This document shows, piece by piece, positions 14,371 to 21,669 of a DNA stretch of 27,930 bases (its first letter is position 1; every line of letters begins with the position of its first letter). The stretch is from Planctomycetia bacterium. GTDB lineage: Bacteria > Planctomycetota > UBA1135 > GCA-002686595. A program made the translations under genes and the position numbers. The notes under the pieces are model-generated. The model saw nothing but the letters and a program-made list of their open reading frames with translations, had not been told where the DNA came from and made no database searches. Where the stretch lies: assembly GCA_005778045.1 (NCBI GenBank), contig SXKQ01000110.1:1-27930 (forward strand). The letters are read 5' to 3'.

Positions 14371-17300
14371 ATGAGACCCCTGACCGCGATCTACGCCGCG
14401 CTGGCGCTGGTCCTGTGCCTGTGGCTCGGCTACCAGTGGAAGCAGGCCATCGATGCTGAGCCGCGCACGCTGCTCGACGAGGCGCGCAGCGCGATGAGCG
14501 GGCCCGACCTCGACTACCGTGCCGCGTTGCGTAGCCTCGAGCTGGCCCTCGACGCCGCGGAAGAGGAGCAGGACAGCGCGCTGATCGAGGAGGTGCTCAT
14601 CACGCGCGCCGAGCTGCTGCGTCGCACGGGAGGCTACCGACAGGCACGCGCGGATCTCGAGCGCGTGCTCACCCACTACAACCCCAGTTCGCTCTCCGTC
14701 GAAGCCCAGCTCGCCGCGGTCGACCTCGACGCAGGGGAAACTTCGGCGGCGCTCGAGCGTGCCTCGCGCGTGCTCTCCAAGGACCGCACTCAGCCCGACG
14801 CGTGGGGCGTGCGCGCGCTCGCGCTCGTGCGCCTCGCCGAGGAGTGCCTCGTGGCTGCTCGCTCGCAGGCCGGGCTGACGCCGACGGCCGGTGCGGGCGA
14901 AACCACGGATACGCTGCTGCGGCGCATCGCGGTGCTCGCCCCCGACGATCCGGCTCGCGCGCGCAAGATCGAGCAGCTCCTCGGGCTGTTCACGGCGGAC
15001 GAGCGCGAGAGTGCCCGCGAGGCGCTCGACGAGCTCGATGAGGCGAGCGCGCTCTTCGCGCAGGTCCCCGAGGCGATCGCAGAGTCCCTGCGTGGCTCCG
15101 TGCGGCGCGACGCGATGGAAGCCTACACCCGGCTGCTCGGCGACGCAGGGCGGCCGGACCTCGCAGCGGATCTCGGACTGTGCCTCGTGCGCACTCCGTG
15201 GCTCTCGAACTACTGGCCCTACCAGCGCGACCTGATGCGTTCCCTCGTCGCTGCGGGGCGACCTGAGGCCGCCATGGAGGTCGTGCCGCCGGATCTCGGG
15301 CGCCGCACGGCGCCAGACGCGACCTTCTTCGGCGCTTGGGCCGACACGATGTACCACGCAGGCCGTTGGCGCGAGCTCGTGCCGATCGCCAACCACCTGC
15401 GCCAGTGGGGCGAGCCCGACCAGCGCGTCAGCGCATGGCTCTACCTTGGCATCGCTCACGCCCGCCAAGGACGGCGCGAGGAAGCCAAGGACGCGCTCCA
15501 GCGCTACGTGTCCCGTCCGCCAGTCGAGCCCTTCACCGGCGCGCTGGCGCTGGCGTGGCGAACTCTGGCGGAGCTGCACGGCCTGGCCGGTGACGAGGCC
15601 GCGGAGCTGGCGGCGCTGCGGCGTGCGATCGGCGTTAGCAACGACCTCACCGAAGGTGTCGGCGACGCGTGGGCGCGGCTGGCGGAGCTCGCGTGGCGCA
15701 AGGGCGGCGAGGACCGCGTGCTCGCGATCGACGATCTCGCCAACGCGCTGCGACTCGCACCCGCCCGACGCCAGGAACTCGAATCGCTGTGGCGGGAGCG
15801 CGGCGAGCTCATGGCGGTCACCTCGCGCTTCGAAATTGCGGCGGAGACGGACTCGCTGCTGCTGCGGGGCATCTCGATCCCCGACGGCCGTCGCACCTCC
15901 TATGAACTCCTGCGCATGGCGGAGCTCGCGCTCGAGCGCGAGCAGCCGGCGCTCGCGCTGTCCTTGTCTCGCCGAACGCTCAACGCGTTCCCGGGCCTGA
16001 TGCCCGCGCTCGAGGTCTCGGCCGATGCGTATGCGCTCGTCGGTGCCCCCCTCGACTCGATCGACGCGCTGCGCGAGCTGCTCGAGCGCGCAGGACCGGA
16101 CGAAGCCGTGCTCGCGCGCATCCTCGAGCTCGGGGACGGCGCGCTCGATGGCGAGCGTCGCGCCGACCTTGTGCGGCTTGATCCGGAAGGACTCGGACGA
16201 CGCTGGGCCGCCGAGGACCTGCGCGATCGCGGCGAGGTAGGCGAGGCCGTGGCTGGACTGCAGCGCGTCCCGAGCGCGCGCCTTGGAGACGAGGGCAATC
16301 TCCTGCTGGCCCAGATGCTCTACGATCAGGGTCAGTTCGAGCGCGCGCAGGTCCAGCTAGCGCGCCTGAACGCGGACGTCGAAGTGCTCGCGCGCGCCCT
16401 GCCTCTCGCGCTGCACATCGGCATCGCCAAGCGCGATCCCGCTCACGTGTCGAGCCTGTTGCGGCTGCTCGACGCCAAGGTGAAGGTCGACGGGCCGGCG
16501 CTGCTCGGTTGCGTCGACCACATGTTGACCCTGCGCAACGTGGAGAGCGCTCGCGAGCTCGTGACGCGCATGCAGGAGCGCGTCAAGCTCCGCACGGGCG
16601 AGTTGTTCGTCCGCGAAGCCCAAATTGCGCTTCTGTCCGGCGATTTCGAGGCCGCGGAGGAGGCGCTCGAGCGCGCGGTCGCCTACGACGACAGCGGCGC
16701 GCCGGAGATCGGGCTGCTGCTGCTGCACGTGGAGCGGCGCGAGTGGAGCGCGCTGCCGCGCGCCGTGGTCGAGCTCTCCCATTCCGGCTTCACGCCGGGG
16801 CCGATGCAGTACTGCATTGCGGCCGCGCTCGGAGAGCGACCGGGCGAGGCGCGCGCCGCGGCTGCGACGGCCACGCTCGTCGAGGAGGAACGCTGGCTAT
16901 GGGACCTGCTCGGGGCCTCACTGTCCACACTCGGTTCCGAGTCCGCGCCGCTGCGCAGCGAGGTCGCCGAGCTGGTTCTCGTCCACGGCTTCGGCGTGGC
17001 GTCGGCCGGGACCATCGAGCGCGACCCGCGCCGCATTCTCTCGCGCCTGCTGGCGCTCGGTCATCCGCAGTGGACCGCGTGGGCGATCGCAGATTTGTCG
17101 CAGGTGGCCCCGCCGACGGATGGCAGCCTGTGGCCCAATTATCTCGCTACCCACGGACTCGCTTGGATGTCGGACATGCGCAGCGCCGAGGCACGCGCAC
17201 GCGCGCTCGTGGAGGCTTGGCCGAGCTTTCCGGGCGGCTGGGATTTGCTGGAGTCCGTGCTGCAGCAGGATCTGCGGCGGCCTGATCACCCGCGCCTGCT

Positions 17301-18435
17301 GCGCGTGGTCGAGGAGCGTCGCAGCGCGCTGGGTGAGCCCGCGCAGCCGACGGTCGAGCTGCTCGTCGCCGAGGCACGACTGGCCGAGCAGCGCGGCGAT
17401 CTAGACGCGGCGCTCGCGGCCGCTCAGGGCGCTGCCGCCCTCGATGCTGGCAGCGCGCCCGCGCAGCGGCGACTTGCGCAAGTGCTGCGCAAGCGCGGCG
17501 ACTGGGCTGCTGCGCTGGCTGCCTTCCGCGCCGGGATGGAAATCGCGTCAGGCGGCGAGAGCGACAGCGTTCCGGTGAAGGAATTCGTGGCCCTGTGCGA
17601 GGAGGCCCGCGTGGCCTCAGCCGGGGTGCTCGACCGCGCCGTGAAGCTCGAGATCGACTTCCTCGTCGCGCGCTTTCCCACGGATCCGCTGCCGGCGCTG
17701 GCCCAGGCGCGGACCGCGCTCCGCGAAGTGGCCGACGACTCGCGCAGCGGCCGGGCACGTGCCTACTCGCTGCTCGCCGACCTGCGGCGACGCTCGGACA
17801 ACGTGCCGCTCGAGCACCTGCGTGCCGGCAGCGCGATCGAGTGGGCTGAGTTGATTGCGCTGTTTGATCCTGAGGGTGCCTGCGACCTGCTCGAGGCGGA
17901 GCTGGCTGACACGCCGGCTGCGGTGGACCTCTGGCGCGCGCTCTCGCTCGCCTGCGACCGCGTCGGTCGGCTGGATCGAGCGATCGATGCCGCGCGGACG
18001 GCCGTGCGCATGCTGCCGGATGGCGCGAGTGCGCGTCGACTGGCGGAGCTCGCTGCTCGTCGTGGCGACCCGCTCGAGAAGGTCCAGCAGCTGATTGACG
18101 ATGCGCGGCGCGTTGGGGGTGCCGCCGCCGAGGATCGCTCGCTGAGCTTCGCGCGCGCGCGCGCGCTGATGCAGGGCAATTCGGCCCGCCTATCGGAGGC
18201 CATCGAGCTGCTCGCGCGCCTGTGGCAGGAACGCAGTGCCAGCGCTCGTTCCGCGGAGCTGGGAGAGATCGGGACGCTGTACGCGCTCGCTCTCTGCCGT
18301 CGCTACGACCTCGCGGATCGCGCCAAGGCCGCGGCGGTGATCGACGAGGCTCGGCGCCATGTCGCGGACCCCACGCAGCGCAACGTGCTGGTCGCGCTGT
18401 CGGGGGTCGCGCGATTCCTCGGCAGCAAGCCCTGA
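14371..18435 (+). CDS. Giant membrane-anchored TPR protein
   Basis: 1354 residues from ATG 14371, which puts a single membrane segment (about 4-21) at the very N-terminus; there is no lipobox Cys. The rest is alpha-helical with many TPR-like units, for example RAELLRRTGGYRQARADLER, LGIAHARQGRREEAKDALQR, AQIALLSGDFEAAEEALERA and AQRRLAQVLRKRGDWAAALA. It is probably anchored in the inner membrane with a long periplasmic solenoid. In exosortase-A loci a large TPR lipoprotein, PrsT, follows prsR. This protein has the same position but is longer and uses a membrane anchor, so equivalence is an inference. TPR proteins such as AlgK and PelB guide polymer through the periplasm, which would suit the adjacent export genes. 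It ends only 6 bp from the convergent deacetylase stop. Confidence 0.85.
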   Translation: MRPLTAIYAALALVLCLWLGYQWKQAIDAEPRTLLDEARSAMSGPDLDYRAALRSLELALDAAEEEQDSALIEEVLITRAELLRRTGGYRQARADLERVLTHYNPSSLSVEAQLAAVDLDAGETSAALERASRVLSKDRTQPDAWGVRALALVRLAEECLVAARSQAGLTPTAGAGETTDTLLRRIAVLAPDDPARARKIEQLLGLFTADERESAREALDELDEASALFAQVPEAIAESLRGSVRRDAMEAYTRLLGDAGRPDLAADLGLCLVRTPWLSNYWPYQRDLMRSLVAAGRPEAAMEVVPPDLGRRTAPDATFFGAWADTMYHAGRWRELVPIANHLRQWGEPDQRVSAWLYLGIAHARQGRREEAKDALQRYVSRPPVEPFTGALALAWRTLAELHGLAGDEAAELAALRRAIGVSNDLTEGVGDAWARLAELAWRKGGEDRVLAIDDLANALRLAPARRQELESLWRERGELMAVTSRFEIAAETDSLLLRGISIPDGRRTSYELLRMAELALEREQPALALSLSRRTLNAFPGLMPALEVSADAYALVGAPLDSIDALRELLERAGPDEAVLARILELGDGALDGERRADLVRLDPEGLGRRWAAEDLRDRGEVGEAVAGLQRVPSARLGDEGNLLLAQMLYDQGQFERAQVQLARLNADVEVLARALPLALHIGIAKRDPAHVSSLLRLLDAKVKVDGPALLGCVDHMLTLRNVESARELVTRMQERVKLRTGELFVREAQIALLSGDFEAAEEALERAVAYDDSGAPEIGLLLLHVERREWSALPRAVVELSHSGFTPGPMQYCIAAALGERPGEARAAAATATLVEEERWLWDLLGASLSTLGSESAPLRSEVAELVLVHGFGVASAGTIERDPRRILSRLLALGHPQWTAWAIADLSQVAPPTDGSLWPNYLATHGLAWMSDMRSAEARARALVEAWPSFPGGWDLLESVLQQDLRRPDHPRLLRVVEERRSALGEPAQPTVELLVAEARLAEQRGDLDAALAAAQGAAALDAGSAPAQRRLAQVLRKRGDWAAALAAFRAGMEIASGGESDSVPVKEFVALCEEARVASAGVLDRAVKLEIDFLVARFPTDPLPALAQARTALREVADDSRSGRARAYSLLADLRRRSDNVPLEHLRAGSAIEWAELIALFDPEGACDLLEAELADTPAAVDLWRALSLACDRVGRLDRAIDAARTAVRMLPDGASARRLAELAARRGDPLEKVQQLIDDARRVGGAAAEDRSLSFARARALMQGNSARLSEAIELLARLWQERSASARSAELGEIGTLYALALCRRYDLADRAKAAAVIDEARRHVADPTQRNVLVALSGVARFLGSKP

Positions 18436-18441
18436 TGCGCC

Positions 18442-19320
18442 TCAGCGTGCTTGCGCCGCGAGCCAGCCTTCGCGCTCGAGTACATCGCGCAGGGAGCCGA
18501 AGCGGAACTCCGCGAGCAGGCGTTCGAGACGCGGCAACGTCCGGTCGAGGTTGACGTAGTGACGGAAGCGCTGGCTGGCCGAGGCCGGTATGCGCGGCTG
18601 GTCGGGGTCGAACTCCCACGGGTGCAGGTAGAACGCTCCGGCGCGTCCCTCGCTCTCGAGCGAGCGCAACGCCGCGCGTGTCACCGAGCCGGGCAGCAGG
18701 CGGAAGTAACCTCCGCCGCCAAAGGGCAGGTTGCGGCCCGCGAACGGATAGGTCGACACGGGAAACTCGACCACGCTCCCACCGGCGACCTCGACACGCG
18801 AGATCCCGGGCTCGAAGCCGGGCACGCCGTACACGGGATGGCGGATTGGATGCACGCTCGAGTCGTAGCGGTAGCCCCTGCGAACGAGGGTGTCGAAGGC
18901 CCACCACGTGCGACGCGTGAGCGTGAACGTCGAGGCTCGGAAGCCGATCGGGCGTGGCGCGCCCGCCGCTGCCAGCGCCTGCTCCGTGCGCTCAAGATCC
19001 TGCTCCAGCCGATCCGGGCCGAGGTCTTGGAGAAACAGGTGCTCGTAGCCGTGGCTCGCGACCTCATGACCCTGCTCGAGGCAACGCACGACCCATTTGG
19101 GATGGCGCTCGGCGATCCAGCCGAGGAAGAAGAACGTGGCATGGGCGCCGTGGCGCTCGAGGGCCTGCAAGATGCGCTCCATTCCCACGTCGAGCCGCGG
19201 CTCGACCCTGTCCCACTCCTCGCGACGGAAGTGTCCCCGCAGGTTCGCCACCTGGAAGTACTCCTCCACATCGAAGCTCATCGCGTGCAGCGTGCGTCCC
19301 GTGTCCCTCACCACCTTCAT
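18442..19320 (-). CDS. Polysaccharide deacetylase, DUF3473/exosortase-A-associated type
   Basis: 292 residues. The NodB-like domain shows the catalytic-site strand MSFDVEEYFQV (14-24, Asp17), TFFFLGW (62-68), and the zinc motif SHGYEH (89-94, His90 and His94). FRAST and a C-terminal FYLHPWEFDPDQPRI follow. VEEYFQV together with the HPWE...Y extension is characteristic of the DUF3473 deacetylases that accompany exosortase A. These are expected to remove N-acetyl groups from polysaccharide or its lipid-linked precursor. No signal peptide is visible. The ATG at 19320 comes one base after the stop of the preceding GT4 gene (TAG-G-ATG), so translation is coupled. It is the last gene of the long minus-strand exopolysaccharide operon. 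Confidence 0.94.
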   Translation of the reverse strand: MKVVRDTGRTLHAMSFDVEEYFQVANLRGHFRREEWDRVEPRLDVGMERILQALERHGAHATFFFLGWIAERHPKWVVRCLEQGHEVASHGYEHLFLQDLGPDRLEQDLERTEQALAAAGAPRPIGFRASTFTLTRRTWWAFDTLVRRGYRYDSSVHPIRHPVYGVPGFEPGISRVEVAGGSVVEFPVSTYPFAGRNLPFGGGGYFRLLPGSVTRAALRSLESEGRAGAFYLHPWEFDPDQPRIPASASQRFRHYVNLDRTLPRLERLLAEFRFGSLRDVLEREGWLAAQAR

Positions 19321-19321
19321 C

Positions 19322-20509
19322 CTAGCGCACTCCCTTCGCCGAACGCCGTGTGCGCACGAGCTCGCTCGCCACTTCGATCACGGCGCGAGCGTTGCCGCGC
19401 CACGTGAGGTCGCGCTCGAGCACGTCGGAGCGCGCACGCGCTCCGAGCCGCAAGCGCAGGCATTCGTCTCCGCACAGGCGTTCCAGAGCGGCGCGCAGCC
19501 CCGCTCCGTCGCCCACGGGTACGAGCAGCGCATTGCGGTCATGCTCGAGCACCTCGCGCAGATTCGGCTGGTCTGGCGCGATCGTCGGCAGGCCGGCGGC
19601 CATGTACTCGAACAGCTTGAGCGGCGACGCATACGGATTGATGGCGGGCACGAGCGCGACGTCGAACGCGGGCAGCAGCGCCGGTACGTCGTCGTGGGCG
19701 CGTGGGCCCGCAAAGTGCACGCGTTCCGCAACGCCAAGCTCGCTGGCGCGCGCGACGAGCGCGGCGTGCGCCGGGCCTTCGCCGACCAGCACGAGCCGTG
19801 TCGCTGCCAGCGCCGGTGTCGCCAGTGCGTCGAGTACGAGATCGAGACGGTGCCACTCGCGGTAGAAGCCTACGAAGCCGAGCACGATGCCACTTGCGAC
19901 CGGCAGCGCGAGGGCCGCACGCGCCTTGGCGCGCGCGTCGTGAGCGTAGTCATAGTGCTCGGCCTGCACACCGTTGTGAGTGACGAAGATGCGCGAGTGC
20001 TCGACGCCGCGCTCGGCAACCATGTCGCCGAGCGCGGCCGTCACGACGCACACCCGATCCACGGACTTCCAGATGAAGTCTTCGAGGCGCCGAGCCGTGC
20101 GCGGGAAGGAGAGACCCCGCGTCCGCTCGAGCTCGTGCACCATAGGCGAGTTCACCTCGAGCACGATCGGCAGGCCCAGCCGACGTGCGGCGAGCACTCC
20201 CGCGGCGTTGCCGAACGCGTAGCGCTCGTACACGAAGTCCGGCTCGTGCTCGTTCGCGGCGGCGATGATGCGCGGTCGCCCGAAACTGGTGTACGCGTAC
20301 TCGGCGAGCTCGCGGGCGAAGCGGGGCATCCGCGCGAGCGCGCTCCAGCGCGACGGAGCGTTGGCGACGCCTGTGGAGGCATGACTCGCGCCCACGAGGC
20401 TGACCTCGAAGACCTCGTGACCGAGCTCACGGAACGCGCGCTGCAGAGCGCGGATATGCACTCCCTGTCCATCTCCCGCGCTGGTCCGGTGGTGATAGAG
20501 GATCTTCAT
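19322..20509 (-). CDS. GT4 glycosyltransferase, exopolysaccharide cluster
   Basis: 395 residues with a GT-B fold. It begins MKILYHHRTSAGDGQGVHIR (1-20), the donor-side glycine-rich start seen in glycosyltransferases of exosortase-A and similar loci. FVTHNGV (175-181) and GFVGFYREWHRLDLVLDAL (211-229) open the second Rossmann domain. LVGEGP (241-246) and the E-x7-E-like region SPLKLFEYMAAGLPTIAPDQ (295-314) belong to GT4 nucleotide-sugar binding. A retaining transfer from a nucleotide sugar to the growing lipid-linked repeat unit is expected; the sugar cannot be predicted. Its ATG overlaps the stop of the upstream GT4 gene by ATGA, and its stop is one base from the deacetylase ATG. Confidence 0.92.
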   Translation of the reverse strand: MKILYHHRTSAGDGQGVHIRALQRAFRELGHEVFEVSLVGASHASTGVANAPSRWSALARMPRFARELAEYAYTSFGRPRIIAAANEHEPDFVYERYAFGNAAGVLAARRLGLPIVLEVNSPMVHELERTRGLSFPRTARRLEDFIWKSVDRVCVVTAALGDMVAERGVEHSRIFVTHNGVQAEHYDYAHDARAKARAALALPVASGIVLGFVGFYREWHRLDLVLDALATPALAATRLVLVGEGPAHAALVARASELGVAERVHFAGPRAHDDVPALLPAFDVALVPAINPYASPLKLFEYMAAGLPTIAPDQPNLREVLEHDRNALLVPVGDGAGLRAALERLCGDECLRLRLGARARSDVLERDLTWRGNARAVIEVASELVRTRRSAKGVR

Positions 20510-21669
20510 CGCGCCTCTCCTGTCGCGGTGCACAGGAGTGCCTCCAGCGCGTCGAGACCGACCTCCCATCCGAAGCTGCGGGCCTGAGCGCGCAGCAGCT
20601 CCCGATCGGGCGGCGATCGCAGCGCCGTGACCACCCGCGCCGCAATCGTGTCCGTGTCGCGCCGCTCGAGCAACGCACCCGGAAGATCGCGCAGCAGCTC
20701 GCGCGTACCGCCCGCATCGGTCGCGAGCACGGGCAGGCCAGAACTCAGGGCCTCGAGCACCACGTTGGGCCGCCCCTCGCGCTTGCTGGTGAGCAAGAGC
20801 AAGTCCGACGCCCCGTACCAGAGCGCGAGTGACTCGGGGGCCGCTTCGCCGGCTAGCAGCACGCGCTGCTCGAGCCGCAACTCCCGGGCTCGCGACGAGA
20901 CGGCAGCTTGCAGGGCTCCACGCCCGACGAACACGAGGCGGGCATCGGGCAGCGAGCGCGCTGCCTCCGCGAAGACCTCGAGTGCGAGCAGCGGGTCCTT
21001 GCGCTCGATCAGGTGCCCCACCACTAGCACGATCGGTCCGTCGCCCTCCAGCTTCAGCGCGCGGCGACACTCGGCCCGATCGCGCGGGTGGAAGAGCTCG
21101 CCGTCGACACCGTTGGGGACCAGCACTCCGCGTGGCGCGCCGGCGAGTTGGTCCATGCGCGTCACGAGATCCTCGGACACGGCGCACCAGTGCCGCGCCA
21201 CGCGCAAGTTGTGCGCGAGTTCCTGGCCGAGGCCGGCCTCGCCCGCGACGGCGAGCACGTCACTTCCGCGCCCGTTCACGATGCACGGGACGCCCGCCTT
21301 GGCGAGCCCTTCCGCGGCGGCGCTCGCAGGCCATGCGTAGTCGAGCATGACCACGTCGGGGCGGCGACCGGCGAGGAGCTCCGCGAGCCCGGCTGCCGCG
21401 AAGCGACGTGCGTTGATGCGTGCGAGCCGTGGAATGTGCAGATAGCGCGGTCGTGTGACGTCGAGTCCGCCGCGAATCTCCTGCGCAGGCATCGCCCGCA
21501 ACTCGCGCCACTCGGCGCGGCCGAGCAGCGGCGGCGCCCAGGGCAGCGGCTGCACGACGCGCACTTCGTGCCCACGCGCGTGCATGAGGGCCCAGCGCCG
21601 CTCGGCAAAGATGCCTTCGCGCGGCCTCTCCCGGCTCGGGAAGAGCGACGTCAGCACCGAGATCCTCAT
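20506..21669 (-). CDS. GT4 glycosyltransferase, exopolysaccharide cluster
   Basis: 387 residues, GT-B fold. The N-terminus MRISVLTSLFPSRERPREGI (1-20) with FAERRWALMHARGHEVRVVQ following is typical of GT4 enzymes of the TuaC-like group. The second domain shows VPNGVDGELFHP, VLVVGHLIERKDPLLALEVF and VFVGRG. The GT4 signature TSKREGRPNVVLEALSSGLP (about 302-321) carries both conserved Glu residues, followed by VLATDAGG. It should add one sugar of the repeat unit. It is joined to both neighbours by 4-bp ATGA overlaps (asparagine synthase upstream, GT4 downstream), indicating one co-translated block. It shares only the fold with the next GT4, so the pair is not a recent duplication. Confidence 0.93.
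   Translation of the reverse strand: MRISVLTSLFPSRERPREGIFAERRWALMHARGHEVRVVQPLPWAPPLLGRAEWRELRAMPAQEIRGGLDVTRPRYLHIPRLARINARRFAAAGLAELLAGRRPDVVMLDYAWPASAAAEGLAKAGVPCIVNGRGSDVLAVAGEAGLGQELAHNLRVARHWCAVSEDLVTRMDQLAGAPRGVLVPNGVDGELFHPRDRAECRRALKLEGDGPIVLVVGHLIERKDPLLALEVFAEAARSLPDARLVFVGRGALQAAVSSRARELRLEQRVLLAGEAAPESLALWYGASDLLLLTSKREGRPNVVLEALSSGLPVLATDAGGTRELLRDLPGALLERRDTDTIAARVVTALRSPPDRELLRAQARSFGWEVGLDALEALLCTATGEAR

Noticed and set aside
12651..14372. Minus-strand open frame of 573 codons over the sigma-54 activator.
   Set aside because: Shadow of the well-supported plus-strand gene; no domain or signal can be seen in it.
18150..18166. Run of alternating CG (17 nt) as a possible slippage site or Z-DNA element.
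   Set aside because: It encodes an ordinary Phe-Ala-Arg-Ala-Arg-Ala-Leu stretch in frame inside the TPR gene; such runs are expected at this GC content.
17147..18907. Minus-strand open frame of 586 codons over the TPR gene and the end of the deacetylase gene.
   Set aside because: Arg/Ala/Pro-rich low complexity, and it crosses two real genes.
19322..21669. Tandem GT4 genes as a recent duplication.
   Set aside because: The two proteins share only GT4 fold motifs and have different N-termini, so they are not close paralogues.
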